Assembly (NCBI GenBank): GCA_017461765.1
Contig: JAFTXO010000052.1
Coordinates: 1 to 41,263 of the forward strand
DNA: 41,263 bases
DNA from: Clostridia bacterium
GTDB taxonomy: Bacteria; Bacillota; Clostridia; Oscillospirales; CAG-272
Direction of reading: 5' to 3'
Position 1 is the first letter of the stretch. Every line of letters starts with the position of its first letter. The notes under the pieces were generated by a model. It saw only the letters and a program-made list of their open reading frames with translations, was not told the origin of the DNA and made no database searches. This document shows, one piece after another, positions 17,701 through 25,413 of the stretch. A program made the translations under genes and the position numbers.

Positions 17701-17729
17701 ATTATAACAGGTTTTTACTTTCAAATCAA
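17701..17729 (-). promoter_or_regulatory. promoter for the metallophosphoesterase gene
   Basis: On the minus strand, TTGATT (17724-17729) and TATAAT (17701-17706) are separated by 17 bases. The site fixes the downstream ATG at 17670 as the start. Confidence 0.8.
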
Positions 17730-17748
17730 TAGAATAAAATCATTTATA

Positions 17749-17777
17749 TTGACTTTGTTTTTTCAATGTGATAAAAT
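17749..17777 (+). promoter_or_regulatory. promoter for the beta-helix protein gene
   Basis: TTGACT (17749-17754) and TAAAAT (17772-17777) are separated by 17 bases, 25 bases before the ATG. It is divergent from the phosphoesterase promoter. Confidence 0.78.
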
Positions 17778-17802
17778 TTAAAAAAGATAAGGAGAGCTTT
17801 TT

Positions 17803-19164
17803 ATGGAAAAAATAAAAAACAGTATCGAAAGTCTTCTTTGTAAGGTCGCGATCGAAAATGAAAAATTATCTTTTCAGCTTGCAAGAAGTGTAAAATTAAC
17901 CGATTATTCATCGGTTGACGGAATATGGACAGAGGCTTTTCAAAGAGCGCTTAATGAATACGAAACCGTAATTATACCAAAGTCAAATGAGCCGTATTTG
18001 CTGGATGATAGCGTTATAATTCCGTCAAATCGCAGAATAATAGCGGAAAACGGCGCTATTATTCGATTGACAAAGGGAACAAATGTATTGATGCTTCGAA
18101 ATTCAAATACCGCAGACGGCACGCACCGCCCCATAACCGATGTAAAGGAAAACATCAACATAACGATTGAAGGCGGTATATGGGAGGAGTGCTGCGAGCA
18201 CCGTATGGGTTACGGAAAAAGCGGTATGTATGACAGGGAAAGAAGCTTTTTCGGAGTTTCGACTTGCATGCTTTTAGAGAACATAGACCGCTTGACACTG
18301 AAAAATATGACCTTTCGAAATTGCGGCGGCTTTGCGGTTCAAATAGGCGAGGCTGATAATGTCATTATTGAAAACATTACATTTGAAAATTGCTTCGCTG
18401 ACGGACTTCATATAAACGGCAACGTAGAAAATATACATATACGCAACGTCAAGGGCGAGGTCGGAGATGATCTGGTAGCATTTAATATGTTCGATTGGCA
18501 AAACTCATCTATAAATTTCGGGCCTTGTAAAAACGTTATTTGTGAGGATCTTGAGTTATCACCAAGCAGCTACTATAAAGCTCTTAGAATAGAGCCCGGT
18601 ATCTACACCTTCGATGACGGAAGCAAGATCGATTGCTCGCTAACAAATGCTATATTTCGCCGTATAAAAAATATAAAAACCTTCAAACTATATTGTCAAA
18701 CCCCCGTATATTATGTGGGTGAAGAGCCGGAAAGTGCTGATGTCGGAAGCGGAGATAATATATTCTTTGAGGACATATCAATAGATCTTGATGGACCAAT
18801 TGATAAGTTTGATGATTATATGAATAGTAATAAAACAATAGGTAGCTTCGGCGCGTTCGAGCTTGGCTTGAATGTTAAGAATATTTATTTCAAAAATATT
18901 GATCTTACCTTATACAGAGATAAATTTTTGTACTCATATCTTATTTGTATCGGTCCTAAATCTATCCGTTTGGAAAACGGAGCTGAGGTGTTCGATCCGT
19001 ATCTTGCGTCAACTGCCGAAAATGTTTATATTGAAAATATAACAATTAACGGAAAAAAGCCTGAAAGCATTTCGCCATATATCCGACAGATCGTTTTTGA
19101 CGGCCTTTATAATGATATTCCGTCCACAGCATACGGCGAAATAAAAAATATTATTTATAAATAA
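17803..19164 (+). CDS. GH28-like right-handed parallel beta-helix protein
   Basis: This 453-residue protein is built of short beta-helix turns (NVIIENITFENC, NIHIRNVKGE, NVYIENITING and others). The pair ADGLHI and VGDDLVAF resembles the aspartate-bearing motifs of GH28 polygalacturonases, where three aspartates on adjacent turns catalyse hydrolysis. The later GHG and RIK motifs of canonical polygalacturonases are not obvious, so the family is tentative, and an epimerase or lyase-like fold relative is possible. There is no signal peptide, which is unusual for a pectin enzyme and argues for action on imported oligomers. It has its own promoter and terminator. Confidence 0.75.
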   Translation: MEKIKNSIESLLCKVAIENEKLSFQLARSVKLTDYSSVDGIWTEAFQRALNEYETVIIPKSNEPYLLDDSVIIPSNRRIIAENGAIIRLTKGTNVLMLRNSNTADGTHRPITDVKENINITIEGGIWEECCEHRMGYGKSGMYDRERSFFGVSTCMLLENIDRLTLKNMTFRNCGGFAVQIGEADNVIIENITFENCFADGLHINGNVENIHIRNVKGEVGDDLVAFNMFDWQNSSINFGPCKNVICEDLELSPSSYYKALRIEPGIYTFDDGSKIDCSLTNAIFRRIKNIKTFKLYCQTPVYYVGEEPESADVGSGDNIFFEDISIDLDGPIDKFDDYMNSNKTIGSFGAFELGLNVKNIYFKNIDLTLYRDKFLYSYLICIGPKSIRLENGAEVFDPYLASTAENVYIENITINGKKPESISPYIRQIVFDGLYNDIPSTAYGEIKNIIYK

Positions 19165-19175
19165 TTAAATTAAAA

Positions 19176-19208
19176 ACAAACACTCATTTGCGAATAATGA
19201 GTGTTTTG
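19176..19208 (+). terminator. terminator after the beta-helix gene
   Basis: AAACACTCATT (19178-19188) pairs with AATGAGTGTTT (19196-19206), followed by T residues. Confidence 0.8.
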
Positions 19209-19269
19209 CTTTACATAAATGTACCATTTTTGCGCACAATAAGGATATATTTATCTGAAGGAGGCAAAA

Positions 19270-20424
19270 ATGGAGATCACACGCGATATAAAATATATAG
19301 GCGTAAACGATAAGGAAATAGATCTTTTTGAGGAGCAGTATCCTTTAAAATACGGAATGGCTTATAATTCTTATGTTATAATTGACGATAAGATAGCAGT
19401 TCTTGATACTGTCGAATCGAAATTTTCCGATGAGTGGCTCGAAAATTTGAAAAATGCGATAGGAAATAGAGAGCCTGATTATTTGATAATTCATCACATG
19501 GAGCCCGATCACTCGGCAAATATAATGGATTTTGCGAAAAAATACGAGCACGCGATAATCGTTTCAACCGAAAAATCATTTTCTATGATGGAGCAATTTT
19601 TCGGTGACGGTTTTGCAAAAAGAAGAATGATCGTTGCCGAAAACGACACACTCCCCCTAGGCAAACACGTTTTAAGCTTCAAAATTGCGCCTATGGTTCA
19701 TTGGCCTGAGGTGATGGTTACCTATGATAAATACGATAAGGTGCTTTTTAGTGCAGACGCTTTCGGCAAATTCGGAACGAACGATATAGAAGACGATTGG
19801 GAGCACGAGGCGGCGAGATATTATTTCGGCATAATAGGTAAATACGGAGAGCAGGTAAATAAGCTTCTTGATAAAATAAAAAGCCTTGATATAAATATCA
19901 TATGCTCCTCGCACGGTATGGTCTTGAAGGGTGATTTGGATAATTATATAGAGCATTATCGCAAGTGGGCGTCATACGAGGCGGATATCGACGGAGTAGC
20001 AATAATATACACATCAGTGTACGGAAATACGAAAAAAGCCGTTAAAAACTTAGCTGAGCGTCTTCATTTAAATGATTGTACCATAATAACTCATGATCTT
20101 TCAAGATGTGATCCTCACGCTGCGCTTACCGATGCGTTTCGTTATAAAAAAACGGTTCTCGCAACGACGACTTATAACGGCGAAATATTCCCGAAAATGA
20201 GAGAATTTATAAATATGCTATGTGAGCGTAATTTCAAAAATCGCACACTGGGTCTTGTGGAAAATGGAACTTGGTCGCCAAATGCCATAAAAACAATGAA
20301 AAAAATGCTTGAACGATCAAGCGGCATATCGTATCTTGAAAATTGTGTAAGCATAAAGTCTGCATTGAACGATGAAAGCGAAAAGCAACTGAAAGCCTTA
20401 TCCGATGAGCTTTGTAAGAAATAA
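19270..20424 (+). CDS. A-type flavodiiron protein (FprA-like oxygen/NO reductase)
   Basis: This 384-residue protein has a metallo-beta-lactamase-like domain (about 1-240) with the diiron ligands H76, E78, D80 and H81 (HHMEPDH), H144 (VHWPEV), D163 (SADAFG) and H215 (SSHGMV). A flavodoxin domain follows (about 244-384, P-loop block YTSVYGNTKKA). This is the minimal class A layout, with no fused rubredoxin, so electrons must come from a separate rubredoxin or similar donor. These enzymes reduce oxygen to water or nitric oxide to nitrous oxide in anaerobes. The start follows AAGGAGG. It is monocistronic, ending on a hairpin shared with the convergent small gene. Confidence 0.93.
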   Translation: MEITRDIKYIGVNDKEIDLFEEQYPLKYGMAYNSYVIIDDKIAVLDTVESKFSDEWLENLKNAIGNREPDYLIIHHMEPDHSANIMDFAKKYEHAIIVSTEKSFSMMEQFFGDGFAKRRMIVAENDTLPLGKHVLSFKIAPMVHWPEVMVTYDKYDKVLFSADAFGKFGTNDIEDDWEHEAARYYFGIIGKYGEQVNKLLDKIKSLDINIICSSHGMVLKGDLDNYIEHYRKWASYEADIDGVAIIYTSVYGNTKKAVKNLAERLHLNDCTIITHDLSRCDPHAALTDAFRYKKTVLATTTYNGEIFPKMREFINMLCERNFKNRTLGLVENGTWSPNAIKTMKKMLERSSGISYLENCVSIKSALNDESEKQLKALSDELCKK

Positions 20425-20428
20425 AAAA

Positions 20429-20462
20429 TATGAAAGCGTTGACACAGGGTCAACGCTTTCAT
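20429..20462. terminator. hairpin shared by two convergent genes
   Basis: A stem of about 14 base pairs, ATGAAAGCGTTGAC against GTCAACGCTTTCAT, lies directly after the flavodiiron stop codon. Its right arm overlaps the stop codon of the minus-strand small gene. A T-run follows on the minus strand only. Confidence 0.7.
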
Positions 20463-20680
20463 AATTTGTCGAAAAAAAGATTTCCTTCAAGCATCTTGCT
20501 TATCTCAACTGAGGTATTGTACTTTTTTATTTTCTGTACATATTCGTGCAAATCCTGAAGGGAGTGTATGAGTTCGCCGCATTTTGAAAGCTCTATTTGC
20601 ATAAGAACGCTTTGCGACAGATAAAATCTTCTTGCGCTTGAGCTTTTTGAAAACAGTTCATTTAAATCAGTATATCGCAT
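20459..20680 (-). CDS. small hypothetical protein, 73 residues
   Basis: I do not recognise this protein. It is hydrophilic, predicted mostly alpha-helical, with no signal peptide or membrane segment. Residues of about 25-50 have heptad-like leucine/isoleucine spacing (LMQIELSKCGELIHSLQDL), suggesting a helical hairpin or dimer. The start is supported by a strong TTGGAGG site seven bases upstream. It is convergent with the flavodiiron gene, and its stop lies in the shared hairpin. No promoter stands out upstream. Confidence 0.6.
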   Translation of the reverse strand: MRYTDLNELFSKSSSARRFYLSQSVLMQIELSKCGELIHSLQDLHEYVQKIKKYNTSVEISKMLEGNLFFDKL

Positions 20681-20741
20681 ATCGCCTCCAAGGTGAAATT
20701 CCTCACCCTGTGTTTAGTTTTTAACGAAAAACTTATTTTAA

Positions 20742-20810
20742 ACTTGACGAAGCGAATTATCACGATGCGAAGCATCTCATAACTGATAACTTTCCCAAAG
20801 GGCAATTAAA
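20742..20810. repeat. short palindrome-rich intergenic stretch
   Basis: Between the small gene and the citrate synthase terminator lie small palindromes separated by TATCAC- and ATAACT-like spacers, for example GATGC-gaa-GCATC (20764-20776) and CCC-aaa-GGG. The style resembles the palindrome array at 41058-41135. No coding potential is seen. Confidence 0.45.
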
Positions 20811-20813
20811 ACT

Positions 20814-20846
20814 TTAGCGTGTTCTCCATTAAGAATAACACGCTAA
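20814..20846 (-). terminator. terminator after citrate synthase
   Basis: Reading on the minus strand, a 10-base-pair stem TTAGCGTGTT/AACACGCTAA with a 13-base loop is followed by AGTTTTAA, just downstream of the citrate synthase stop. Confidence 0.75.
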
Positions 20847-20869
20847 GCTCTGTGTCTGTTTTGTTTGTA

Positions 20870-22201
20870 TCAATCTTGTAATTTTTTCATAACGCTCATA
20901 TAAGCCGGACGAATTATTTTGTTCATACCGATAATCTCTTCAATACGGTGCGCGCTCCAGCCAACTATTCTTGCGATAGCAAAAAGAGGCGTGTAAAGCT
21001 CAACAGGAATTTCGAGCATCTCATAAACGAAGCCGCTGTAAAAATCGACGTTGGGGCTAACTCCCTTGTATATGTGGCGCTTAGCCGCGATTATTTTCGG
21101 CGCTTCGTCCTCAATTATCTTGTAAAGCGTAGCTTCCTTGTCCTTGCCCTTTTCGTGTGCAAGAGTGTTTACAAAGCCCTTAAGAACTCTTTCTCTCGGA
21201 TCGGAAACCGAATATATAGCATGTCCCATACCGTAGATGAGTCCCTTGCCGTCGAACGCCTGACCGTCAACGATCTTTTCAAGATGCTTAACGATCTGAT
21301 CTCTGTCCGTTATGTCAGATACGTGATTTTTAATATCCTGTATCATTTCCATAACCTTGATATTAGCACCGCCGTGCTTAGGACCTTTAAGTGATGACAT
21401 AGCCGCCGCAATAGACGAATATGTATCAGAACCCGATGAGGTTACCACTCTTGTGGTAAACGTGGAATTGTTTCCACCGCCGTGCTCCATGTGAAGCATC
21501 AAAACAACATCAAGCACCTTTGCCTCAAGCTTTGTGTATTTTCCGTCGGGACGGAGCATCTTAAGAATATCCTCAGCTGTTGAAAGCTCAGGGAGCGGAC
21601 GGTGAATATACATACTTGCATAATTTTCATAGTGATTGTATGCGTGATAGCCGTATACCGCAAGCATAGGAAATACCGCAATAAGCTGTAAGCACTGACG
21701 CACGCTATCAAAGAGAGAGTTTGAGTTGAGATTTTCATCATAAGACGCAAGAGTCAAAATACTGCGTGTCATGGAGTTCATAATGTCCTTTGACGGCGCT
21801 TTCATAATTACGTCTCTTGTAAAGTTGGTCGGCAGAGTTCTGCACTCACCTATAAGCTCCTCAAATTCGGAAAGCTCCTTTTCATTCGGCTTTTCTCCGA
21901 ATATTAAAAGATAAGCAGTCTTTTCAAAACCGAAGTCGTCCTTTCCAAGCTCCTTGATAAGATTTTCAATTCTGTAACCTCTGTACCAGAGCTCGCCGTC
22001 ACACGGCACACGTTCACCATCGATTTCCTTGAAGGAAGTTACCTCCGAAATATTGGTAAGACCGGTAAGAACGCCTTTTCCGTTAATATCACGAAGTCCG
22101 CGATAAACACCGTAGTCCTTGAAAAGATTGTCCGAGATGCTGTCATTTTTAATGCATAAATCTGTTTTGTTTTTAGAATATGCGATGATCTTTTCGTTCA
22201 T
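20870..22201 (-). CDS. gltA: citrate synthase
   Basis: This 443-residue enzyme condenses oxaloacetate and acetyl-CoA to citrate, feeding 2-oxoglutarate and glutamate synthesis. The catalytic residues are visible: H276 in GPKHGGAN, H327 in GMGHAIY and D386 in VDFYSG, plus the oxaloacetate-binding MEHGGGN block (H240). The length and N-terminal extension match the clostridial type II-like group annotated as citrate/methylcitrate synthase; activity on propionyl-CoA cannot be excluded. The start follows AAGGAGG. An extended -10 promoter and a palindrome sit in the leader. It is monocistronic with a clear terminator; no aconitase or isocitrate dehydrogenase gene is in the window. Confidence 0.93.
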   Translation of the reverse strand: MNEKIIAYSKNKTDLCIKNDSISDNLFKDYGVYRGLRDINGKGVLTGLTNISEVTSFKEIDGERVPCDGELWYRGYRIENLIKELGKDDFGFEKTAYLLIFGEKPNEKELSEFEELIGECRTLPTNFTRDVIMKAPSKDIMNSMTRSILTLASYDENLNSNSLFDSVRQCLQLIAVFPMLAVYGYHAYNHYENYASMYIHRPLPELSTAEDILKMLRPDGKYTKLEAKVLDVVLMLHMEHGGGNNSTFTTRVVTSSGSDTYSSIAAAMSSLKGPKHGGANIKVMEMIQDIKNHVSDITDRDQIVKHLEKIVDGQAFDGKGLIYGMGHAIYSVSDPRERVLKGFVNTLAHEKGKDKEATLYKIIEDEAPKIIAAKRHIYKGVSPNVDFYSGFVYEMLEIPVELYTPLFAIARIVGWSAHRIEEIIGMNKIIRPAYMSVMKKLQD

Positions 22202-22220
22202 ATTTTTCCTCCTTTAATGG

Positions 22221-22264
22221 TATGCCATGTCGGTTCAGTCAGGCATATATTATCTATTCTACCA
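22221..22264 (-). promoter_or_regulatory. extended -10 promoter and leader palindrome of citrate synthase
   Basis: On the minus strand an extended -10 box TGG-TAGAAT (22256-22264) is followed at about +1 by the inverted repeat TATGCC-N15-GGCATA (22221-22247), which ends 20 bases before the start codon. The palindrome could be an operator or an RNA hairpin near the ribosome site. The controlling protein is unknown. Confidence 0.5.
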
Positions 22265-22333
22265 TATAAAAACAGATTTTAAAAGAGTTTTTCAACAATT
22301 TAATAAAAGTGTTGCTTAAAATTTATTTTTTCG

Positions 22334-22362
22334 TTGTATTTTTAACAAAAATATGATAAACT
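22334..22362 (+). promoter_or_regulatory. promoter for the HD-domain gene
   Basis: TTGTAT (22334-22339) and TAAACT (22357-22362) are separated by 17 bases, 20 bases before the ATG. Confidence 0.65.
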
Positions 22363-22382
22363 AAAGCAAACGGAGGTGCTTT

Positions 22383-23042
22383 ATGATTACCTATAACGAC
22401 GTAAAAAACGATGAAAAGATCAAAGCATACATACAAAAGGCTGACGAATCGCTTTTAGCACTCGGCTTTACCGAGCATAGCTTTGCTCATGTCGGACTTG
22501 TTTCGGAGCGTGCAGGATATATTCTTAAAACACTCGGATATCCAAAAGAGGATATAGAGCTTGTAAAGATCGCGGGATATCTGCATGATATCGGAAATAT
22601 CGTGAACAGAAAAGAGCATTCGCAAAGCGGCGCTGTAATGGCTTTCAGAATACTTGATAAGATGAATATGGACGCTGAGGATATAGCGACGGTGGTTACT
22701 GCAATAGGCAATCACGACGAGGGTGAGGGCGAGGCTGTAAACCCGATAGCCGCCGCACTTATAATTGCCGATAAATCCGATGTTCGCAGAACAAGAGTAA
22801 GAAATGCCGATATTATAAATTTTGATATTCACGACAGAGTTAATTATTCTGTTATAGAATCAAATCTCAGTGTAGATAAAAGTGAAGCAAGCGTTAAGCT
22901 ATCTCTTACTATCGATACCGAGATAAGCTCTGTAATGAATTACTTTGAGATATTTTTGAAAAGAATGCTTATGTGCCAAAAGGCAGCAACAAGATTAAAG
23001 CTCAGCTTCAAGCTTTTTATAAACGGACAACAGCTTTTATAA
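22383..23042 (+). CDS. HD-domain phosphohydrolase
   Basis: This 219-residue protein has an HD metal-binding site. Candidate ligands are the histidine in HSFAHVG (about 33-39), H68-D69 in YLHDIGN, the conserved GNHDEGEGE block and the aspartates in IIADKSD. HD proteins of this size cleave phosphate esters of nucleotides or signalling molecules; the substrate here is unknown. The C-terminal 60 residues form a small beta/alpha domain ending in FINGQQLL and look complete. The start is backed by CGGAGGTG and its own promoter, divergent from citrate synthase, and a terminator follows. Confidence 0.8.
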   Translation: MITYNDVKNDEKIKAYIQKADESLLALGFTEHSFAHVGLVSERAGYILKTLGYPKEDIELVKIAGYLHDIGNIVNRKEHSQSGAVMAFRILDKMNMDAEDIATVVTAIGNHDEGEGEAVNPIAAALIIADKSDVRRTRVRNADIINFDIHDRVNYSVIESNLSVDKSEASVKLSLTIDTEISSVMNYFEIFLKRMLMCQKAATRLKLSFKLFINGQQLL

Positions 23043-23085
23043 TTTTACATTTGTCAAAAATAATCCAAATTTACCAACAAGCATC

Positions 23086-23116
23086 AAAAACGCCGATCTC
23101 GGCGTTTTTTCTTTTA
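23086..23116 (+). terminator. terminator after the HD-domain gene
   Basis: AACGCCGA and TCGGCGTT form a tight stem followed by a long T-run. Confidence 0.85.
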
Positions 23117-23194
23117 AAAAAGCGCATTTTTGACTGTAACATATACTATTCATAAATATATGAGCATATGAAAATATTATCATAATTTATATAA

Positions 23195-23224
23195 AAAGAA
23201 CAGCTCGCTATAAAAAGCGAGCCG
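23195..23224 (-). terminator. terminator after the cysteine-repeat lipoprotein gene
   Basis: On the minus strand GCTCGCT (23216-23222 arm) pairs with AGCGAGC (23203-23209 arm) and is followed by TTCTTTTT. Confidence 0.75.
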
Positions 23225-23251
23225 TTTGTCTGTTAAAAAGCTTTTGAAGTG

Positions 23252-24874
23252 TTATTTGCGCTTCCAATCATATCCCGAATATGTTACGCCCAAGTATTTT
23301 GCGGCAGTGTTTTTATTTGAGAGTCGATCTGAAGAGAATGTTTCTGTGGTTTTGTAGCCTGTAGCCACCCAACCATTAGGATTTTCGAAAACAACGCTTG
23401 CCAATGTTGCGGGAAAGGCGTCGTATTCAATGAACTCCAATGAGGCAGGTAAGGTGAACGATTTTAAGCTTGTGCATCCTTTAAAGGCGTATGTTCGTAT
23501 AGCGAGCAATGAATTGCCAAACTCAACATATGAAAGCTCTGTGCATTCATAAAAAGCAGAAGCGCCTATAAATTTAAGGGAGTCGGGCAAAATAACGCTT
23601 GTAAGACCTTCCTTAGCTCCCTCGAAGCCTCTTGTTGCTATACCTAATGTGCCTTCCTTTACGGTTACATCGCCCCATACGCTTCTATCTGCGAGTATAA
23701 GATATTTGTCGATGTATAAAATTCCGTTTTCCCAGTTAGACGAATTGTTGTAGTAGCCACATGATGCAAAAGCCTGCCAACCAATATAGGTCAATGTGTC
23801 GGGCAGAGTAATACTATTTAAATTACTGCAGTATAAAAACGCTCTGTATTCTATTTCTGTGACTGAGCTTGGAACGACCAAGGAATAAATTCCGTAATCG
23901 TCCTGAAAAGCCATTCCGCCTATTGCGGTGACCGGTAACCCCTCATACGATGAAGGAATAACTACGTCCTTATCCGTGCAAGCTCCTCTGCCGACAACGT
24001 AGTAATAAGTTTCGTCAGAGCTTAATTGAAATTCCAACCCTTCGCTTGGCAATATATCACCGCAGTTTTCGCATACTCTTTCTATATAGCTGTGACCAAT
24101 CGCACCGATTTCAATGTAAGAGCTATAATCGCAACGCGAGCAGGTTACGTATTCATTCCAGCCAATGCTGATACATCCTGCAGCCTGTCCTTCGTGAGTT
24201 ATTTCATCATGTCCTAAGACTTCGCCGTAAGAGGTTTGGCAAATATCGCATATTGCCTGCTCTGTACAGGTGGCCTCGCCGCCACTGTGTCCCGTAGCTT
24301 CGATCTCTGAATATGTTGAATAGTCGCAACGGGTACAGGTATCGTATTCGTTCCAGCCGATATCAATACAAGAGGGAGCTTGCGCGTCATGATGTTTGAT
24401 ATCGTGTCCGAGCGCTTCTGAGATTTCTTTAGAGCATCTTTCACAGATGTAGGCCTCCAAACAGCTTGCCTCACCCGCGGTGTGACCTAATTTTGTGATC
24501 GGATCACTATAGGCAAAGCCACATTCGCAAGAGTAAGCAGTCTCACCATCGTTTTCACAGTCGGGATCCTTTGTGGAGCTTGTAAAGACGTGATTTGCCT
24601 CAGATTTGAAAGAACAACCCTCAACTATACATTTCTGAAAGTGCGAGGACTGATCGTACTCCCAAGCATCGGAAAAAATATGTGTATGCTCTGTGGTTGA
24701 TGAGGAGCTTGTACTTTCTTCAATCTTTGAAGAATCGCTATCGGTGCTGTCTTCGAGCTTTGAAGATTGCTCGCTTTCGTTTTCCGTATTATCCGATTTA
24801 TCACTGTCACAACCAAATAAAAAAACGGATAACGCAGTAACGAGGGTAAAAAATAAAAATAGTTTTTTTATCAT
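23252..24874 (-). CDS. surface lipoprotein with cysteine-rich tandem repeats and BspA-type LRR
   Basis: This 540-residue protein starts with a lipoprotein signal peptide ending in lipobox LFGC (lipidated C22). A Ser/Thr/Asp/Glu-rich linker (about 23-62) follows. Residues 130-194 and 195-259 are two copies of an exactly 65-residue repeat rich in CxxC and GH motifs, and a third copy is begun at 260. Residues of about 280-520 are leucine-rich repeats of the BspA/LRR_5 type (for example LTSVILPDSLKFIGASAFYE). BspA-like proteins bind host or glycan ligands in other bacteria; the ligand here is unknown. The paired cysteines suggest zinc-ribbon-like or disulfide-stabilised modules. It is extracellular and membrane-anchored. 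The ATG follows AAAGGA, and a terminator follows the gene. Confidence 0.85.
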   Translation of the reverse strand: MIKKLFLFFTLVTALSVFLFGCDSDKSDNTENESEQSSKLEDSTDSDSSKIEESTSSSSTTEHTHIFSDAWEYDQSSHFQKCIVEGCSFKSEANHVFTSSTKDPDCENDGETAYSCECGFAYSDPITKLGHTAGEASCLEAYICERCSKEISEALGHDIKHHDAQAPSCIDIGWNEYDTCTRCDYSTYSEIEATGHSGGEATCTEQAICDICQTSYGEVLGHDEITHEGQAAGCISIGWNEYVTCSRCDYSSYIEIGAIGHSYIERVCENCGDILPSEGLEFQLSSDETYYYVVGRGACTDKDVVIPSSYEGLPVTAIGGMAFQDDYGIYSLVVPSSVTEIEYRAFLYCSNLNSITLPDTLTYIGWQAFASCGYYNNSSNWENGILYIDKYLILADRSVWGDVTVKEGTLGIATRGFEGAKEGLTSVILPDSLKFIGASAFYECTELSYVEFGNSLLAIRTYAFKGCTSLKSFTLPASLEFIEYDAFPATLASVVFENPNGWVATGYKTTETFSSDRLSNKNTAAKYLGVTYSGYDWKRK

Positions 24875-24996
24875 ATAAGATATCCTTTCTTTTTTTGCAT
24901 AAACAAGACGGAAGAGAATATATAATTCAAATGTCTTGTAAATACAATATCAGTAAAAGTATTATATCACTCGTCAGTCTCTTTGTCAACCCTAAA

Positions 24997-25037
24997 GAGT
25001 TAAGTTTTTTAACTCAAATGAGATACAATAATAATAT
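24997..25037 (+). promoter_or_regulatory. promoter with overlapping operator for the small XRE gene
   Basis: A -35 box TTAACT (25009-25014) and a -10 box TAATAT (25032-25037) are 17 bases apart. The perfect inverted repeat GAGTTAA-gtttt-TTAACTC (24997-25015) overlaps the -35 box. It is well placed for autorepression by the XRE protein it precedes. Confidence 0.6.
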
Positions 25038-25060
25038 AAAGTAAAGAGGGGGATCTTAGC

Positions 25061-25303
25061 TTGAATATCGGAGAAGCAGTAAGACTTAGAATAATACAAC
25101 TTTGTGAGCATAACAATATTACCTTGAATAAGCTTTCCATGATTTGCGGCATCACTCAATCTACTCTGAATAATATTGTAAGCGGAAGAAATAAGACAGC
25201 CACCATTTCAACCATAAAAAAGATCTGCGACGGGCTCGAAATGAAAATACAGGATTTTTTCAATTCCGAATATTTTGACGATCTTGAGCAAGAAATAAAA
25301 TGA
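25061..25303 (+). CDS. small XRE-family regulator (TTG start)
   Basis: This 80-residue protein is one helix-turn-helix domain of the Cro/C1 type (block LSMICGITQSTLNNIVSGRNK at about 26-46) with a short acidic tail. No ATG fits the frame: the preceding in-frame ATG is cut off by a stop. The start is therefore the TTG at 25061, behind the GAGGGGG site. It probably dimerises and represses its own promoter through the palindrome that overlaps the -35 box. A terminator follows, so it is monocistronic. Other targets are unknown. Confidence 0.8.
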   Translation: MNIGEAVRLRIIQLCEHNNITLNKLSMICGITQSTLNNIVSGRNKTATISTIKKICDGLEMKIQDFFNSEYFDDLEQEIK

Positions 25304-25318
25304 TTTTTTTGCAAACAA

Positions 25319-25360
25319 AAACAGCTTATAGCTTGTATTAGCTATAAGCTGTCTTTATTT
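25319..25360 (+). terminator. terminator after the small XRE gene
   Basis: ACAGCTTATAGC (25321-25332) pairs perfectly with GCTATAAGCTGT (25341-25352), followed by CTTTATTT. Confidence 0.85.
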
Positions 25361-25413
25361 AATAGAAAAGCACTGATATATCGGATTGGATTACCGATAA
25401 ATTAAATTTCGTA

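Noticed and set aside
17671..17724. Longer N-terminus for the metallophosphoesterase
   Set aside because: That start overlaps the -35/-10 region and lacks a ribosome site, while the ATG at 17670 has AAAGGAG.
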